From Ruminococcaceae bacterium UBA1767 (GTDB taxonomy: Bacteria; Bacillota; Clostridia; Oscillospirales; Acutalibacteraceae), in the NCBI GenBank assembly GCA_002315505.1, contig DCGX01000012.1, positions 1 through 64,000 of the forward strand: a DNA stretch of 64,000 nucleotides. The letters are read 5' to 3'. Positions 8,433 through 18,277 of the stretch are shown piece by piece; the first letter of the stretch is position 1, and every line of letters begins with the position of its first letter. Below the pieces are notes generated by a model, which was not told the DNA's origin, searched no databases, and was given only the letters and a program-made list of their open reading frames with translations. The position numbers were made by a program, and so were the translations under genes.

Positions 8433-9080
8433 ATGTTTAATCCGATTGATGTAAACAGCTGGTCGAGAATGCAAATGTATTATTATTTTTCAAAGATGGC
8501 ACCGACAGGCTATTCAATAACTGTTGATGTTGATGTAACGAATCTGCTGAAAACAGTTCATAAAAATGGGATTAAATTTTTTCCTGCATATCTGTGGCTC
8601 GTGACAAGAAATCTTAACAAGCAGATTGAATTCAAATGTGCGGTGAAGGATGAGAAAATAGGCTACTTTGATACGCTGACACCATTGTATGCTTCGTGGC
8701 ACGAGGATACGCATACTTTTTCACTTATGTGGACTGAATTTAACGAAAATTTCAACGAGTTTTACAGGCAATATCTTGAAAATCAAAATAGTTTCGGTGA
8801 AAACAGAGGAGTCCTTTGCAGACCCGATTTGCCACCCGAAAATGCGTATACTGTATCGGCTCTTCCGTGGGTGAATTTCAATCATTTTGCCGTTCATTCA
8901 TATGAGAATAAACCGTACTTTTTCCCGAGCGTTGAGGCAGGAAGGTATCACGAGGAAAACGGAAAATATATAATGCCGTTGTCATTGACCTGTCATCACG
9001 CTACAACAGACGGATATCATATTTCTGAGTTTCTGAAAGAGCTTCAAAAAGAGATGGATTGTTTTGAAGACTTAATATAA
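8433..9080 (+). CDS. Chloramphenicol acetyltransferase-family protein
   Basis: O-acetyltransferase of the trimeric type A CAT fold, 215 aa, the normal length. The active-site block is HHATTDGYHISEF, with catalytic His at about 189 and the structural Asp at about 193 (canonical HHAVCDGFH). The N-terminal FNPIDVNSWSRMQMYYYF, SITVDVDVT and LPWVNFNHF segments match conserved CAT strands. Clostridial genomes carry many such CatA/CatB-like proteins, some conferring chloramphenicol resistance and others acetylating unknown hydroxyls, so resistance cannot be assumed. The gene has its own promoter, a GGAGG site 7 nt before the ATG and a terminator shared with the opposing alpha-galactosidase gene. Nothing in base composition marks it as recently acquired. 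Confidence 0.9.
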   Translation: MFNPIDVNSWSRMQMYYYFSKMAPTGYSITVDVDVTNLLKTVHKNGIKFFPAYLWLVTRNLNKQIEFKCAVKDEKIGYFDTLTPLYASWHEDTHTFSLMWTEFNENFNEFYRQYLENQNSFGENRGVLCRPDLPPENAYTVSALPWVNFNHFAVHSYENKPYFFPSVEAGRYHEENGKYIMPLSLTCHHATTDGYHISEFLKELQKEMDCFEDLI

Positions 9081-9085
9081 AAATC

Positions 9086-9123
9086 AAGTGCCGATTTTGC
9101 AGGTGTCTGCAATTTCGGCACTT
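9086..9123. terminator. Bidirectional terminator
   Basis: AAGTGCCGA ... TCGGCACTT stem between convergent genes, with T-runs in both directions. Confidence 0.85.
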
Positions 9124-9126
9124 ATT

Positions 9127-11247
9127 TTAAACGGCACTGTATTTTATAAATTCACTTGTCAACGATGTATTCAGATTAATTTGAATTCCGCAGGCTGAAA
9201 GTTCTCTTCCGCTTACAGTGTATTCTTCGTGTTCGTTGTCAAGATAAACCGAATAATTCAATGCTTTGTTTATTCCCTTTGGCTTAATGATAATTTCATT
9301 TACGGTTGATTCAGTTGTTGAAAAAACTGAGATAAAGCCTTTTTCTTTGTTTTCTGAAGTGATTTCAAGGCAGGTGAAACCATTTTTCAACACGTCACTT
9401 CTTGTCGGTGTATGGTGATAAATCTTACTGTTCGGCAGAACGGGACGGATTTCATCCTTGTACATTTTAACACTGTCCTTAATTTCAGACATCAAATCTG
9501 AATTTACACATAACACCGTAGGTGCAATCACATTTAATGACATATGTGTCAGCATTGTGTTGCGAATATGTGATTTCATATCGCCCGTGACATGGCATCC
9601 CATACCTGCAAAAAGTCTGTCAACTCTTTCGGGTGGAAGCACCATTGTCATACCATTTGTGATTTCGGTGCTTCTCGGCATTTTCTGATTGTCGCTTACC
9701 CATGTGTGGTTGAAATTTTTCATAAATCCGAGGTCAGTTCTTCCGCCACCACCTGCACAGTTTTCAAAAACAACATTCGGATATTTTTTTCGTATTCTTT
9801 CAAACATACTGTAAATATTTGAATAATGTCTTAACGAAATACATTCGCCGTCATTGTTGAATCCGAATGCCTCTCTGCCGTCAACATTGTAATCAAGTCT
9901 GAAAAGGTCGAGCTGATAATTCTCAATGATGTATGAAATTTCGCTTTCAACCCATTCAACAACCTCGGGATTTGTAAAGTCGAGGAAGCCGATGTTTTCG
10001 TTTTCGTAAATATTTTTTGTTACCCAATTTGGGTGCCTTTCTTTTATACCCGATTTGTTTCCGAATCGTTCGGGCTCCATCCACATACCGAATTTCATAC
10101 CGATATTACGGCAATGCTCACGGATTTTTGCAAGTCCGTTATTCGGATAGCGGTCTTCATTTATTCTGTTAAGCCCGTTGTACTGATACCACTGCATTTC
10201 TTCATTCGGAGGACAAGCCCATCCCGCATCAATAATGAACACCTCCGCTCCCATTTCGTGAAGCTGTGTTGCAAATGATATTGAGGTTTCGACGGACATA
10301 TCGTGTTCAGCACCCATTCCACCGCCTACGGATAAATCAACTTCGTCAGGTATAATCGTCTTTCTTATGTGCTTAATGCTTTCGTTTACGGCACTGTCAA
10401 GGTCACCGTGAACCACACAGAAATGAATCTCTGGAGAAATGAATTTTTTACCGGATTTTAATATGTACAACGGAGAGTATCCCGTAAGCTCAACAGCATA
10501 TGATAATGCAGAGCTGTCAGATGATGTTGCACTGTCATTGTTGAAGCTGAAACGAACACCGCCACTCCATCCGCATTGTATAAAAAACATATTGCCGTTA
10601 ATATTGTTACGAAGAAAAACGGCAGGGTGACGAAATCTGTCAGCACCGAATTTGCAATCAACACAGGTTGTGCCTTCGGCAAGCGGTGTGAACTCAAATT
10701 CGCCCTCTCGTCCCCAATGTGAATTTCTGAAATATCCGATATCATACTGATTTTTGCCGTTATGAATATCATAGTAAGCACAATCACGATAGTCTGTCTT
10801 TTCAAGACCACCGCCGTGAATAACAAGTCTTGAAATTTTATGTTCGGCAGAGCCTTTATTTTCAATGCTAATATTTCTTGTAAAAACATTTGTGCCGTCA
10901 ACTGTGGTGTTAATATAAAAAATAAGCTCGTCTGCACTGTCCGAAAAGATTGCTTCGGATTTACAACCATCATCTGATACATTGAATTCAATGAATTTAA
11001 GATTTCGGCACACACTTACACCATCAATTACGGCATTGAAACTGAACGGCTCGCAAAAATCAAACGGATTCAGCCTTGTGTTGCAGTTACTTAAAACATT
11101 GAGCGGATAGCCTGCACAGTTTGTACCTGCGGAGTATAAGACACCGTCTTGAAAAATCTCTTCGAGAATGGCTGTTCCGCTTCGATAACAAAAAATCTTT
11201 TGATTTTTTTCGTCAAATGATTTAATATCGGTAAAACTTTTATTCAT
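9127..11247 (-). CDS. Alpha-galactosidase, GH36
   Basis: Retaining alpha-galactosidase releasing terminal alpha-galactose from oligosaccharides such as raffinose, melibiose or galactomannan fragments; cytoplasmic, as no export signal is present. After an N-terminal beta-sandwich (about residues 1-300), the barrel shows DAGWACPPNEEMQWYQ, GMKFGMWMEPERFG, the nucleophile strand LFRLDYN (Asp near 450) and FENCAGGGGRTD ... HTWVSDNQ (acid/base Asp near 518), all diagnostic for GH36. Its 706 residues match the full-length bacterial enzymes. Start set at ATG 11245-11247, with GAGGAG 7 nt upstream; an ATG five codons earlier overlaps that ribosome site and is unlikely. Monocistronic, with its own TTGACT/TAAAAT promoter. 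Confidence 0.93.
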   Translation of the reverse strand: MNKSFTDIKSFDEKNQKIFCYRSGTAILEEIFQDGVLYSAGTNCAGYPLNVLSNCNTRLNPFDFCEPFSFNAVIDGVSVCRNLKFIEFNVSDDGCKSEAIFSDSADELIFYINTTVDGTNVFTRNISIENKGSAEHKISRLVIHGGGLEKTDYRDCAYYDIHNGKNQYDIGYFRNSHWGREGEFEFTPLAEGTTCVDCKFGADRFRHPAVFLRNNINGNMFFIQCGWSGGVRFSFNNDSATSSDSSALSYAVELTGYSPLYILKSGKKFISPEIHFCVVHGDLDSAVNESIKHIRKTIIPDEVDLSVGGGMGAEHDMSVETSISFATQLHEMGAEVFIIDAGWACPPNEEMQWYQYNGLNRINEDRYPNNGLAKIREHCRNIGMKFGMWMEPERFGNKSGIKERHPNWVTKNIYENENIGFLDFTNPEVVEWVESEISYIIENYQLDLFRLDYNVDGREAFGFNNDGECISLRHYSNIYSMFERIRKKYPNVVFENCAGGGGRTDLGFMKNFNHTWVSDNQKMPRSTEITNGMTMVLPPERVDRLFAGMGCHVTGDMKSHIRNTMLTHMSLNVIAPTVLCVNSDLMSEIKDSVKMYKDEIRPVLPNSKIYHHTPTRSDVLKNGFTCLEITSENKEKGFISVFSTTESTVNEIIIKPKGINKALNYSVYLDNEHEEYTVSGRELSACGIQINLNTSLTSEFIKYSAV

Positions 11248-11277
11248 AAATATACTCCTCAAAGAATTTATAAATTG

Positions 11278-11306
11278 ATTTTAGCATTGCAAAAGAATTC
11301 AGTCAA
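11278..11306 (-). promoter_or_regulatory. Promoter of the GH36 gene
   Basis: Minus-strand TTGACT, 17 nt, TAAAAT. Confidence 0.75.
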
Positions 11307-11348
11307 GAAATAATTATTATTCAGATATTCCATTTTATATATTTTATG

Positions 11349-11357
11349 TGATATAAT
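11349..11357 (+). promoter_or_regulatory. Extended -10 promoter of the acetylesterase gene
   Basis: TGTGATATAAT without a good -35 box; 20 nt before the gene. Confidence 0.6.
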
Positions 11358-11377
11358 AGTAAAAAGGAGCTGATGAA

Positions 11378-13594
11378 ATGAAGAAAATAGTATCTTTTAT
11401 TATTTGTATCTCAGTAATTTTATCTACGTTTGTTTATGCGACTGCAGTGGACAGCGTTGATGCAAGACTTTACAATGTTTACGGAAACGGAATGCTTTTC
11501 CAACAGAATGAAGACGCTGTGCTTGCAGGAACGGGTAATGCAGGTGACGAAATAAAATGTTCGTTGAAAAACAAACTTGGAAGTGTTGTTGCCGAGGCGT
11601 TATCGAAGGTTGATAATAACGGGCTGTTCAAAATTTCTTTTAAAGCACCTGCAGGAAGCTATGAAGAATATACAATCACAATGGAGTCTGACGGACAGGT
11701 GTTCGATGTTCTCGAAAATATTGTATTTGGTGAATTATGGCTTTCGGGTGGTCAATCAAATATGCAGATTGAACTTCAATGGTCTGTGACAGGTAAGCAG
11801 ATGCTTGCAGACGGAACAAGAGGAAGCAAAAATGTAAGATATTTTTATTCTGCTCCGAGCCCCGAATATAACGGAGATACATATAATCTGCCGTATTATC
11901 CGCAAACTGAAATTCCGGGTTGTTGCTGGTTTGACGGAACGGACGACAGAATTTTCAATATTTCAGCCACAGGATATTTCTTCGCCGAAAAGCTCCAAAA
12001 AGAGCTTGATATGCCTGTCGGACTTCTCAGTGGCAGTCTTGGAGGAAGCTCAATAACTGCATGGATTCCGAGAAGTGCAATTGATGGAAACAGACAGGTT
12101 ATTAACGATTTAGGCACGAGCTATTACTCAAAAAAAGAGTGGAAAGAAGACGGCTCGATTTCGATTATGAATGCCTGCTCGGGAATGTATAACAAAAAAA
12201 TTGCTCCGCTCGGCAACTTCAGACCTGCCGGAATGATATGGTATCAGGGAGAATCTGACAGTGGCTGGGAGCATGGAAAATACTCAAGACTTTTTGATGT
12301 TTTACAGGATTCATATTCTGACTTGTTTGATTACGATGGTGTACTGCCTGTTGTATTCACATCACTCTGCGATTTTTCCTTCGGCGATATTGACGGCTTT
12401 AAACGAATGAGCTCCGAATTTGCGGATATGCAGAAATCAAGACCTGAATCAAGAAGTATTATTTCGGTTTCGGATATTCCTCTTACATATTATATTGAAA
12501 CTCAGGCATGTCATCCTGCGGATAAAAAGCCTGTCGGTGAAAGAATGGCATATGCCGCACAGGGACTTGTGTATGGCGAGAAAAACTGCGTTTCCGCACC
12601 GAATTTAAAGAGCTATGAAATAAAAGATAATTCTGTTTATCTGACTTATAATTATTGCGGTGATACGTTGAAAGCCAAAGGAGAGCGAATTTACGGCTTT
12701 ACGATTTGCGGAAAAGACGGTGTTTATGTCCCTGCCGATGCGGAAATAGTATCAAATGATACTGTCAGAGTTTATTCTGAAAATATCGAAAAGCCAAAGG
12801 CTGTTATGTATGCCAACGGACTTATCACAAGCAGATGCAATCTGTATGCATACAAGGACGGCGAATATGTATGGCCTGTTTTGCCGACGATTACCGACTG
12901 GTCATATATAGATAACATATGGACTGATTTCGGATGGACAGATTGTGATACACCGGAAATATGGCGAGAGGAAAGTCTTACTATTGCGGGCAATTACGAA
13001 ATATGGGAAGGCAATGGCGCAGATGTTTCGGTGACTTCAGAAAGTGCTTTCAAGGGTAACGGCGGACTCAAAATTACAGGAAACAACAGCTTCTCTGTCA
13101 GCCCGATAACAAAATATGTTAATGAAAATAATGAAGAAAATATTTTCCTTGAATTTAATCAGAACTGGCAGAATTATAAAAAAATGTCCGTAATGGTTCG
13201 CAATGACGGAGAAAATGATATTGTTATTTCAAACGTAAAAATTATTAAGGACAACGGCAAGTGGGTGGCACCTGTTGTTGACGGAACAAAGAGTACATCC
13301 GCAACAATTCCTGCTGATGGTGAGTGGCACGAAATTGTGTTCAATATGAATACATTGTATTTTTCGGGCAAACGTCTTCCTGCCGCCGCATCAAGAACAT
13401 ATCTTACCGACGTGAGCGATGTTGAATTTTGCTTTGATGGAGAAAACGCAAGACTGAGCATGGACGAAATTTCATTTGAAACATCGGGTATGTCTTCTCC
13501 GATTATAAAGCTCATGAGCTATGACCCTGTTTCTCTTTTGTTTAATCTCGTTTCAACGATTGCAGGATTTTTCAGTATGCTTGCAAATAAGTAA
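11378..13594 (+). CDS. Secreted sialate O-acetylesterase-family protein with hydrophobic C-terminal tail
   Basis: SGNH-type carbohydrate esterase (SASA/DUF303 family) removing O-acetyl groups from sialic acids or plant/mucin glycans. A Sec signal peptide (MKKI..., cleavage near VYA-TAV at about residue 21) precedes a beta domain; the nucleophile motif is WLSGGQSNMQ (Ser near 127), and block MIWYQGESD plus a later ACHPADKKPVGERM with Asp/His complete the usual triad region. Residues about 530-700 form an extra beta-sandwich, carbohydrate-binding-like domain. The protein ends in a Phe/Leu/Ile-rich segment, SLLFNLVSTIAGFFSM, like several other exported proteins in this window. GGAG lies 8 nt before the ATG. 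Monocistronic. Confidence 0.88.
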   Translation: MKKIVSFIICISVILSTFVYATAVDSVDARLYNVYGNGMLFQQNEDAVLAGTGNAGDEIKCSLKNKLGSVVAEALSKVDNNGLFKISFKAPAGSYEEYTITMESDGQVFDVLENIVFGELWLSGGQSNMQIELQWSVTGKQMLADGTRGSKNVRYFYSAPSPEYNGDTYNLPYYPQTEIPGCCWFDGTDDRIFNISATGYFFAEKLQKELDMPVGLLSGSLGGSSITAWIPRSAIDGNRQVINDLGTSYYSKKEWKEDGSISIMNACSGMYNKKIAPLGNFRPAGMIWYQGESDSGWEHGKYSRLFDVLQDSYSDLFDYDGVLPVVFTSLCDFSFGDIDGFKRMSSEFADMQKSRPESRSIISVSDIPLTYYIETQACHPADKKPVGERMAYAAQGLVYGEKNCVSAPNLKSYEIKDNSVYLTYNYCGDTLKAKGERIYGFTICGKDGVYVPADAEIVSNDTVRVYSENIEKPKAVMYANGLITSRCNLYAYKDGEYVWPVLPTITDWSYIDNIWTDFGWTDCDTPEIWREESLTIAGNYEIWEGNGADVSVTSESAFKGNGGLKITGNNSFSVSPITKYVNENNEENIFLEFNQNWQNYKKMSVMVRNDGENDIVISNVKIIKDNGKWVAPVVDGTKSTSATIPADGEWHEIVFNMNTLYFSGKRLPAAASRTYLTDVSDVEFCFDGENARLSMDEISFETSGMSSPIIKLMSYDPVSLLFNLVSTIAGFFSMLANK

Positions 13595-13628
13595 AGCAGA
13601 ATTTCTTATACATTATTGTGGAACGAAA

Positions 13629-13667
13629 AAATCTCGGCTAAAGCAATTTGCAATAGCCGAGATTTTT
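13629..13667. terminator. Bidirectional terminator
   Basis: AATCTCGGCTA ... TAGCCGAGATTTTT between convergent genes. Confidence 0.88.
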
Positions 13668-13681
13668 ATGCTTTATTTTTA

Positions 13682-14755
13682 TTATAATCTTACTTCCTTG
13701 CCTGTTTCAGCGGATTCGTAAACAGCACAGAGAATTTTTATCATATCAATACCTTGTTCGGGCTTGAAGCAAGGCTCTTTTCCTTCAATCACAACGTCAT
13801 AGAAATTTCGGAGATTTTTCGGATGCTCACGTTCGGATTTTGCGTGAACAACAAGGTCGTTTGTGTGACCGTATTCCTCTCCGTAAACCTCGAGCCAGCT
13901 GTCGGCCGGACCTGCATCCGTCCACGTAAGTCCTGCCTTTGTACCACGAAGTTCAACAAAGCGATTTTCCTTCTTGATATTTGAAGCCCAGCTGAATTCA
14001 ATCTGAAGCTGTGCTCCGTTGTCAAAACGGATAGTGCCCATCGCGAGGTCTTCAACGTTATAAGTGCCTTCCTCAACCTTATCACCGAAATCGGAGTTAA
14101 CGGAATCACTTGTGTCTGTATTTGCAAATTTGCAGTAGGTTGTACCTGTAACTGCAACGGGCTTCGGATTGCCCATTAACCATATTGCAAGGTCAATCAT
14201 ATGAACACCGAGGTCAATCAACGGGCCGCCACCTGACATAGCTTTTGTTGTAAACCAGCCGCCTTTTCCGGGTATGCCTCTTCTTCTCTGCCAGCCGCAG
14301 CGTCCGCAGTAGATTTCACCGAGTCGTCCCTCTTCTATCATTTTCTTTGCAACAACTGAGGCCTCGTTGAAACGATTGTTTCTCATAACCATTAAGGTTT
14401 TGCCGGCTTTTTTTGCAGCTTCGTTCATTTTCATAACTTCTTCAACATTTACTGCATCGGGCTTTTCAGTGAATACATCCTTGCCTGCCTCAAAAGCGGC
14501 AACCGCAATAATTGAGTGAAGATAGTTCGGTGTGCATATGTCAACAGAGCGAATACTTTCGTCCTTCAAAAGCTCTTTGTAATCTGTGTAAACATCAGCA
14601 TTCGGGAAATAGTTATCCTTGAGATACTGAGCACGTTCTTCGATAATATCGCATACAGCAGCGACCTCGACTCTTTCATCATCAAGGTATTCTCCGAGGT
14701 GAGCACCTTTGCAAATGCCGCCGCAACCGATAATACCAACCTTCCATTTTTCCAT
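13682..14755 (-). CDS. Gfo/Idh/MocA-family NAD(P)-dependent sugar dehydrogenase
   Basis: Cytoplasmic oxidoreductase acting on inositols, sugar acids or other sugars. The Rossmann motif GIIGCGGIC is at residues 7-15 and the family EKP motif at 97-99, followed in the second domain by GGGPLIDLGVHMIDLAIWLMG with the characteristic Asp-Leu-Gly-x-His-x3-Asp arrangement. Length (357 aa) is standard. GGAGG lies 7 nt before the ATG. It is the second gene of an operon: the MFS transporter ends 34 nt upstream, suggesting that the transporter brings in the dehydrogenase substrate. The particular sugar cannot be deduced. Confidence 0.92.
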   Translation of the reverse strand: MEKWKVGIIGCGGICKGAHLGEYLDDERVEVAAVCDIIEERAQYLKDNYFPNADVYTDYKELLKDESIRSVDICTPNYLHSIIAVAAFEAGKDVFTEKPDAVNVEEVMKMNEAAKKAGKTLMVMRNNRFNEASVVAKKMIEEGRLGEIYCGRCGWQRRRGIPGKGGWFTTKAMSGGGPLIDLGVHMIDLAIWLMGNPKPVAVTGTTYCKFANTDTSDSVNSDFGDKVEEGTYNVEDLAMGTIRFDNGAQLQIEFSWASNIKKENRFVELRGTKAGLTWTDAGPADSWLEVYGEEYGHTNDLVVHAKSEREHPKNLRNFYDVVIEGKEPCFKPEQGIDMIKILCAVYESAETGKEVRL

Positions 14756-14789
14756 AAAACAACCTCCATTTTTTATATTAAATGAAAAA

Positions 14790-16196
14790 TTAATCCCATT
14801 CAGTTCCTTTGACTGTGGTTAAATCAATGCCTTTTGTATCGTGAACCTTTGTTGTAAGAATTATAAAGTCGGCAAGAAGTCCGGGTACTGTCAATGCAAG
14901 AGCAATTATTCCGACAGCTGAATTGCCGAAAATATTCATCAATGGAATTGAAACACCGAATGAAATTCCTATTCCGAGTCCGAGCGGAAGATATGTAACA
15001 GAAAGCACGGACGAGCGAAGTGCGGTCGGTGTTGATTCACCTGCGATAAGACAGAGTGTATCTATATTTGCCCAGAAGAATCCGACACTTGCTCCGCATA
15101 AGAATCCGACAAGCTGAGGATTTAAGCCATAACGTGAGCCGAGCCAGAACGAAACGAAGAATAAAATTGCCGAAGCCGACATAATTACAGCGGATTTTTT
15201 TCTTCCGAATTTATCGGAAATAAATCCGGGAACAAGCTGACTGAGCGCACATCCTATCGGGAAGAAAAACAGAGCTGTTGTTATCTGATTTACTCCGACA
15301 CTTTCAACTGCTGTTGACAAATCTGTAAACAAGCCTTTGCTGAGAAAATTATTTGCATAACCGTAGGTCATAATAACCTGGTAATCGTTCGTCATAATAA
15401 AGCCTGTTTCCGAGAAGAAAAGTGCAAGAAAAATCCATCTTAACTGCTTGTGGCTCAATGCAAATTTGAGTGACGGAATCACACCTCCGCTTGATTCGGT
15501 TCCGTTTTCTTCCGTTGAGCCTTTAAGATAATTAATTCTTGCAAGGTTGAATGCTTCTGTTTCCTTTGCAAGGAAAATAGCAACGACACTTACTCCGAGT
15601 CCGACAAGACCGGGAAGAAGATAAACACTTCTCCACTGCGAGGTTTCGTGCATAAGTGTGCGACGCAAAAGCGGAATGACAAGTACACCGAGCATTGCAA
15701 TACACTTTATACAGGAATATATTTTTGCTCTGTGCTTTGCAGGAGCGGTTTCCATTATGTAAACTACCTGCATATCGTGAGTGATGAAAAACTGCGTCAT
15801 ACACGCACCGATAACGTATCCCGGAATGCTTTCCGTCATATTAACTATTAACAAACCGAGGCACATTCCGAATGTGTTTAAAACAAGAAAAGGCTTTCGA
15901 CCGAATTTGTCGGCAAGCGGCTTGTAAATAACACCGAGAGCCATAAACGGAAATGATATTACCGTAATTATGTCAAGCATACTTACAGATGCATCGCCGA
16001 AACGGGACATCATATCATTTGCTATTTCGGTTTTCATAAAGGTTGCAAGAGCGGAAGCAACCTCATCGGTTATGTAAATTATGCTGATAATAAAAAACAG
16101 GTATGCAAGGTAAAATTTACTGCGTGGTTTATCGAGCTGTTTTTGCCTTTTGGCAATTTCTTTATCGGCTTTTTTCGAATTTATCTGTTTATTCAA
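14790..16196 (-). CDS. MFS transporter, sugar-porter-like
   Basis: Twelve-helix major facilitator protein (468 aa), probably importing a sugar or sugar acid with protons. The MFS loop motif KPLADKFGRKPF follows helix 2 and is repeated in the second half as ISDKFGRKKSA, as expected of the duplicated fold. A charged N-terminal stretch (KKADKEIAKRQKQLDK) precedes the first helix. The start codon is TTG at 16194-16196, with GGGAGG about 7 nt upstream; no ATG fits better. It heads a two-gene operon with the Gfo/Idh/MocA dehydrogenase, under a TTGAAT/TATAAT promoter. Confidence 0.88.
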   Translation of the reverse strand: MNKQINSKKADKEIAKRQKQLDKPRSKFYLAYLFFIISIIYITDEVASALATFMKTEIANDMMSRFGDASVSMLDIITVISFPFMALGVIYKPLADKFGRKPFLVLNTFGMCLGLLIVNMTESIPGYVIGACMTQFFITHDMQVVYIMETAPAKHRAKIYSCIKCIAMLGVLVIPLLRRTLMHETSQWRSVYLLPGLVGLGVSVVAIFLAKETEAFNLARINYLKGSTEENGTESSGGVIPSLKFALSHKQLRWIFLALFFSETGFIMTNDYQVIMTYGYANNFLSKGLFTDLSTAVESVGVNQITTALFFFPIGCALSQLVPGFISDKFGRKKSAVIMSASAILFFVSFWLGSRYGLNPQLVGFLCGASVGFFWANIDTLCLIAGESTPTALRSSVLSVTYLPLGLGIGISFGVSIPLMNIFGNSAVGIIALALTVPGLLADFIILTTKVHDTKGIDLTTVKGTEWD

Positions 16197-16223
16197 AATT
16201 ATTCCTCCCTATGCTTTGATTTG

Positions 16224-16252
16224 ATTATACACAACTTCTGAGCATAATTCAA
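16224..16252 (-). promoter_or_regulatory. Promoter of the MFS-dehydrogenase operon
   Basis: Minus-strand TTGAAT, 17 nt, TATAAT. Confidence 0.8.
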
Positions 16253-16274
16253 TATTTTAAATAACAATATTATC

Positions 16275-16303
16275 TTGATTTTCTCGGCCTTTCATGCTAT
16301 AAA
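16275..16303 (+). promoter_or_regulatory. Promoter of the Sip1-type GH36 operon
   Basis: TTGATT, 17 nt, TATAAA; the transcript probably runs to 20150. Confidence 0.65.
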
Positions 16304-16333
16304 ATAATCAATACTTAATAATCGGAGAAGTTT

Positions 16334-18214
16334 ATGGCTACTGATATTTCACAAGTTATTAAATCCTGTACAATTAATGTGGCAAGACATTACAGAATAG
16401 ATATTTCCGAAAATGAGCTTGAAAAGTTTATCGGCAATTCAGCGGAGAAAAATAATATTTTGGATGACGAAGCCGAAATGACGATTTCCGTGCTTGCCGA
16501 TGATAATAACGCTCTTTTTTCGATTGACCTAAGACTTCTTCGTCGTGGTGACAGAGCGAATATACTTGCAAGTGAAAATGCGGTGGAATTTGAATTGAAG
16601 CTTCCGGATGCAGATAAGGTGCTCGGCAATTCGCATAATAATATCTGGTGGATGATTCCGCAGTTTTGCAACAGATTTGATGAACTCAAGCCTTGCACGC
16701 AGGGCGCATTGATGAAAAGCGGAAACGAATATATTTATCTTCTTCCGCTGAATGGTGACAACTGCTTTTGCGAATTGGGAGAAGGCAGGGCATATCTCTC
16801 AATCGGCAGTATGGAATATGACAGAGTGAGCGGTTATTTTCTCTGCGTATCGAAAAGCGATGACCCATACAAAGCGATAGAAAATGCTTATTATTTTGCA
16901 AGAAAAAACGGTGGAATAAAAGGAAAGCTTGTTGAAGAAAAAGAGTGGCCGAGGCAACTCAGAGGACTCGGTATGTGCACGTGGAATATGTGCTACAAGG
17001 ATTTGACGAGTGAAAAAATATATCAGAAGCTCGATGAGCTTCGTGAGAAAAAAATTCCCGTTAAATGGTTTCTGTTTGATAACGGCTGGCTTCAGTTAAA
17101 TGAGCATGCACTTGCATCATTTAAGGAAGACAAAAATAAAATTCCCGAAGGACTGAAGGAATGTATTAGAAAAATAAAAAAAGCTTATGGCATAGAGTAC
17201 GTCGGAGTGTGGCACACCTTCAACGGCTACAGTATGGGAATTGACCCGAACAGTGAACTGTTCGAGGAACAAAAAGAAAATCTTGAAAAGACGGCAGGCG
17301 GAATAATCAGTATTTCGGGTGAAGCGCAAAAGGCTTTTAACTTCTGGGACAGCTGGCATACTTATCTTGAAGAATGTGGTGTTGATTTTATCAAGGTCGA
17401 TTCACAAAGCACTTACCCTGTTTTATGCGAAGGCACTAAGTCAAATATTTACTATACCCGAAGCAATCATAATGCGCTTGAAATGTCGGCAGAAAAGCAT
17501 TTCGGCGGAGCGGTAATAAATTGTATGGGTATGGATATGCTGAATGTCCTTGAAAGAAACACGGCAATTTCAAGAACGAGCGGAGATTTTGACCCGCATG
17601 GAAGTCCTGTGCGTTTTTATAAGCATCTTGTGCAGGATGCATGGAATTCACTGTGGCACGGCAGGATGTATATCGGCGACTTTGATATGGTGTGGTCTTC
17701 GTCGGGAGATTTTCTTAAGCACGAAGGTGTTTTGCGTGCAATCAGCGGCGGACCTGTCTATTTAAGTGACGAAATCGGCACAACAATTTATGAGAATATA
17801 CGTCCGTGCATTAATAAGGATGGCTCGCTTCCTGTTATGGAGCATTGTGCATTGCCGACAAGAGATATTATTTTTGAGGATTGCTATAAAAGTAAACGAC
17901 TTGTAAAGCTGTGGAATGAAAAAAACAAAAACATTGCACTTGCTTTGTTCACACGTGAAGCGGTTACTGATGAAATAATTTATCTTAGCTGTATACCCGG
18001 AATAAAGTGCGACAGCGAGTATATGGTTTACGAATATTTTACAAAAACAAAGACTGTTATGAAAGGCTCGGATTCGTTTAAGGCTTCACTTAATCCCGAT
18101 GAGGTGCGAGCTTATTCGATTATGCCGATAGAAAACGGTGAATATGATTTCTTTGACGAAAAATTATATTTTCCGTTTGCAGGAAAAAAGATTTCTGACG
18201 AGTTGATTATTTAA
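16334..18214 (+). CDS. Raffinose synthase/Sip1-type GH36 alpha-galactosidase-like enzyme
   Basis: GH36-clan enzyme of the raffinose synthase (seed imbibition, Sip1) subgroup, which in bacteria acts as an alpha-galactosidase on galacto-oligosaccharides. Visible blocks are LGMCTWNMCYKDLT, WFLFDNGWLQL, VGVWHTFNGYSMGI, the nucleophile strand FIKVDSQS (Asp near 356), NCMGMDMLNV and RTSGDFDP (acid/base Asp near 418). With 626 residues and no signal peptide, it should act in the cytoplasm. It is distinct in sequence from the ordinary GH36 at 9127-11247. First gene of an operon with a deacetylase-family protein and an Asp-box protein, so the three may strip galactose and acetyl groups from one imported glycan. 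Confidence 0.85.
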   Translation: MATDISQVIKSCTINVARHYRIDISENELEKFIGNSAEKNNILDDEAEMTISVLADDNNALFSIDLRLLRRGDRANILASENAVEFELKLPDADKVLGNSHNNIWWMIPQFCNRFDELKPCTQGALMKSGNEYIYLLPLNGDNCFCELGEGRAYLSIGSMEYDRVSGYFLCVSKSDDPYKAIENAYYFARKNGGIKGKLVEEKEWPRQLRGLGMCTWNMCYKDLTSEKIYQKLDELREKKIPVKWFLFDNGWLQLNEHALASFKEDKNKIPEGLKECIRKIKKAYGIEYVGVWHTFNGYSMGIDPNSELFEEQKENLEKTAGGIISISGEAQKAFNFWDSWHTYLEECGVDFIKVDSQSTYPVLCEGTKSNIYYTRSNHNALEMSAEKHFGGAVINCMGMDMLNVLERNTAISRTSGDFDPHGSPVRFYKHLVQDAWNSLWHGRMYIGDFDMVWSSSGDFLKHEGVLRAISGGPVYLSDEIGTTIYENIRPCINKDGSLPVMEHCALPTRDIIFEDCYKSKRLVKLWNEKNKNIALALFTREAVTDEIIYLSCIPGIKCDSEYMVYEYFTKTKTVMKGSDSFKASLNPDEVRAYSIMPIENGEYDFFDEKLYFPFAGKKISDELII

Positions 18215-18277
18215 TTGCATTGATGCGATTGTATTTATTTTTGAGTATGTTATTATTTGATAAAGGATGTGGTTGAA

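Noticed and set aside
8433..9080. Calling the CAT-like gene an antibiotic-resistance determinant
   Set aside because: Many clostridial CAT-fold proteins have other substrates; the sequence and context do not show transfer or resistance linkage.
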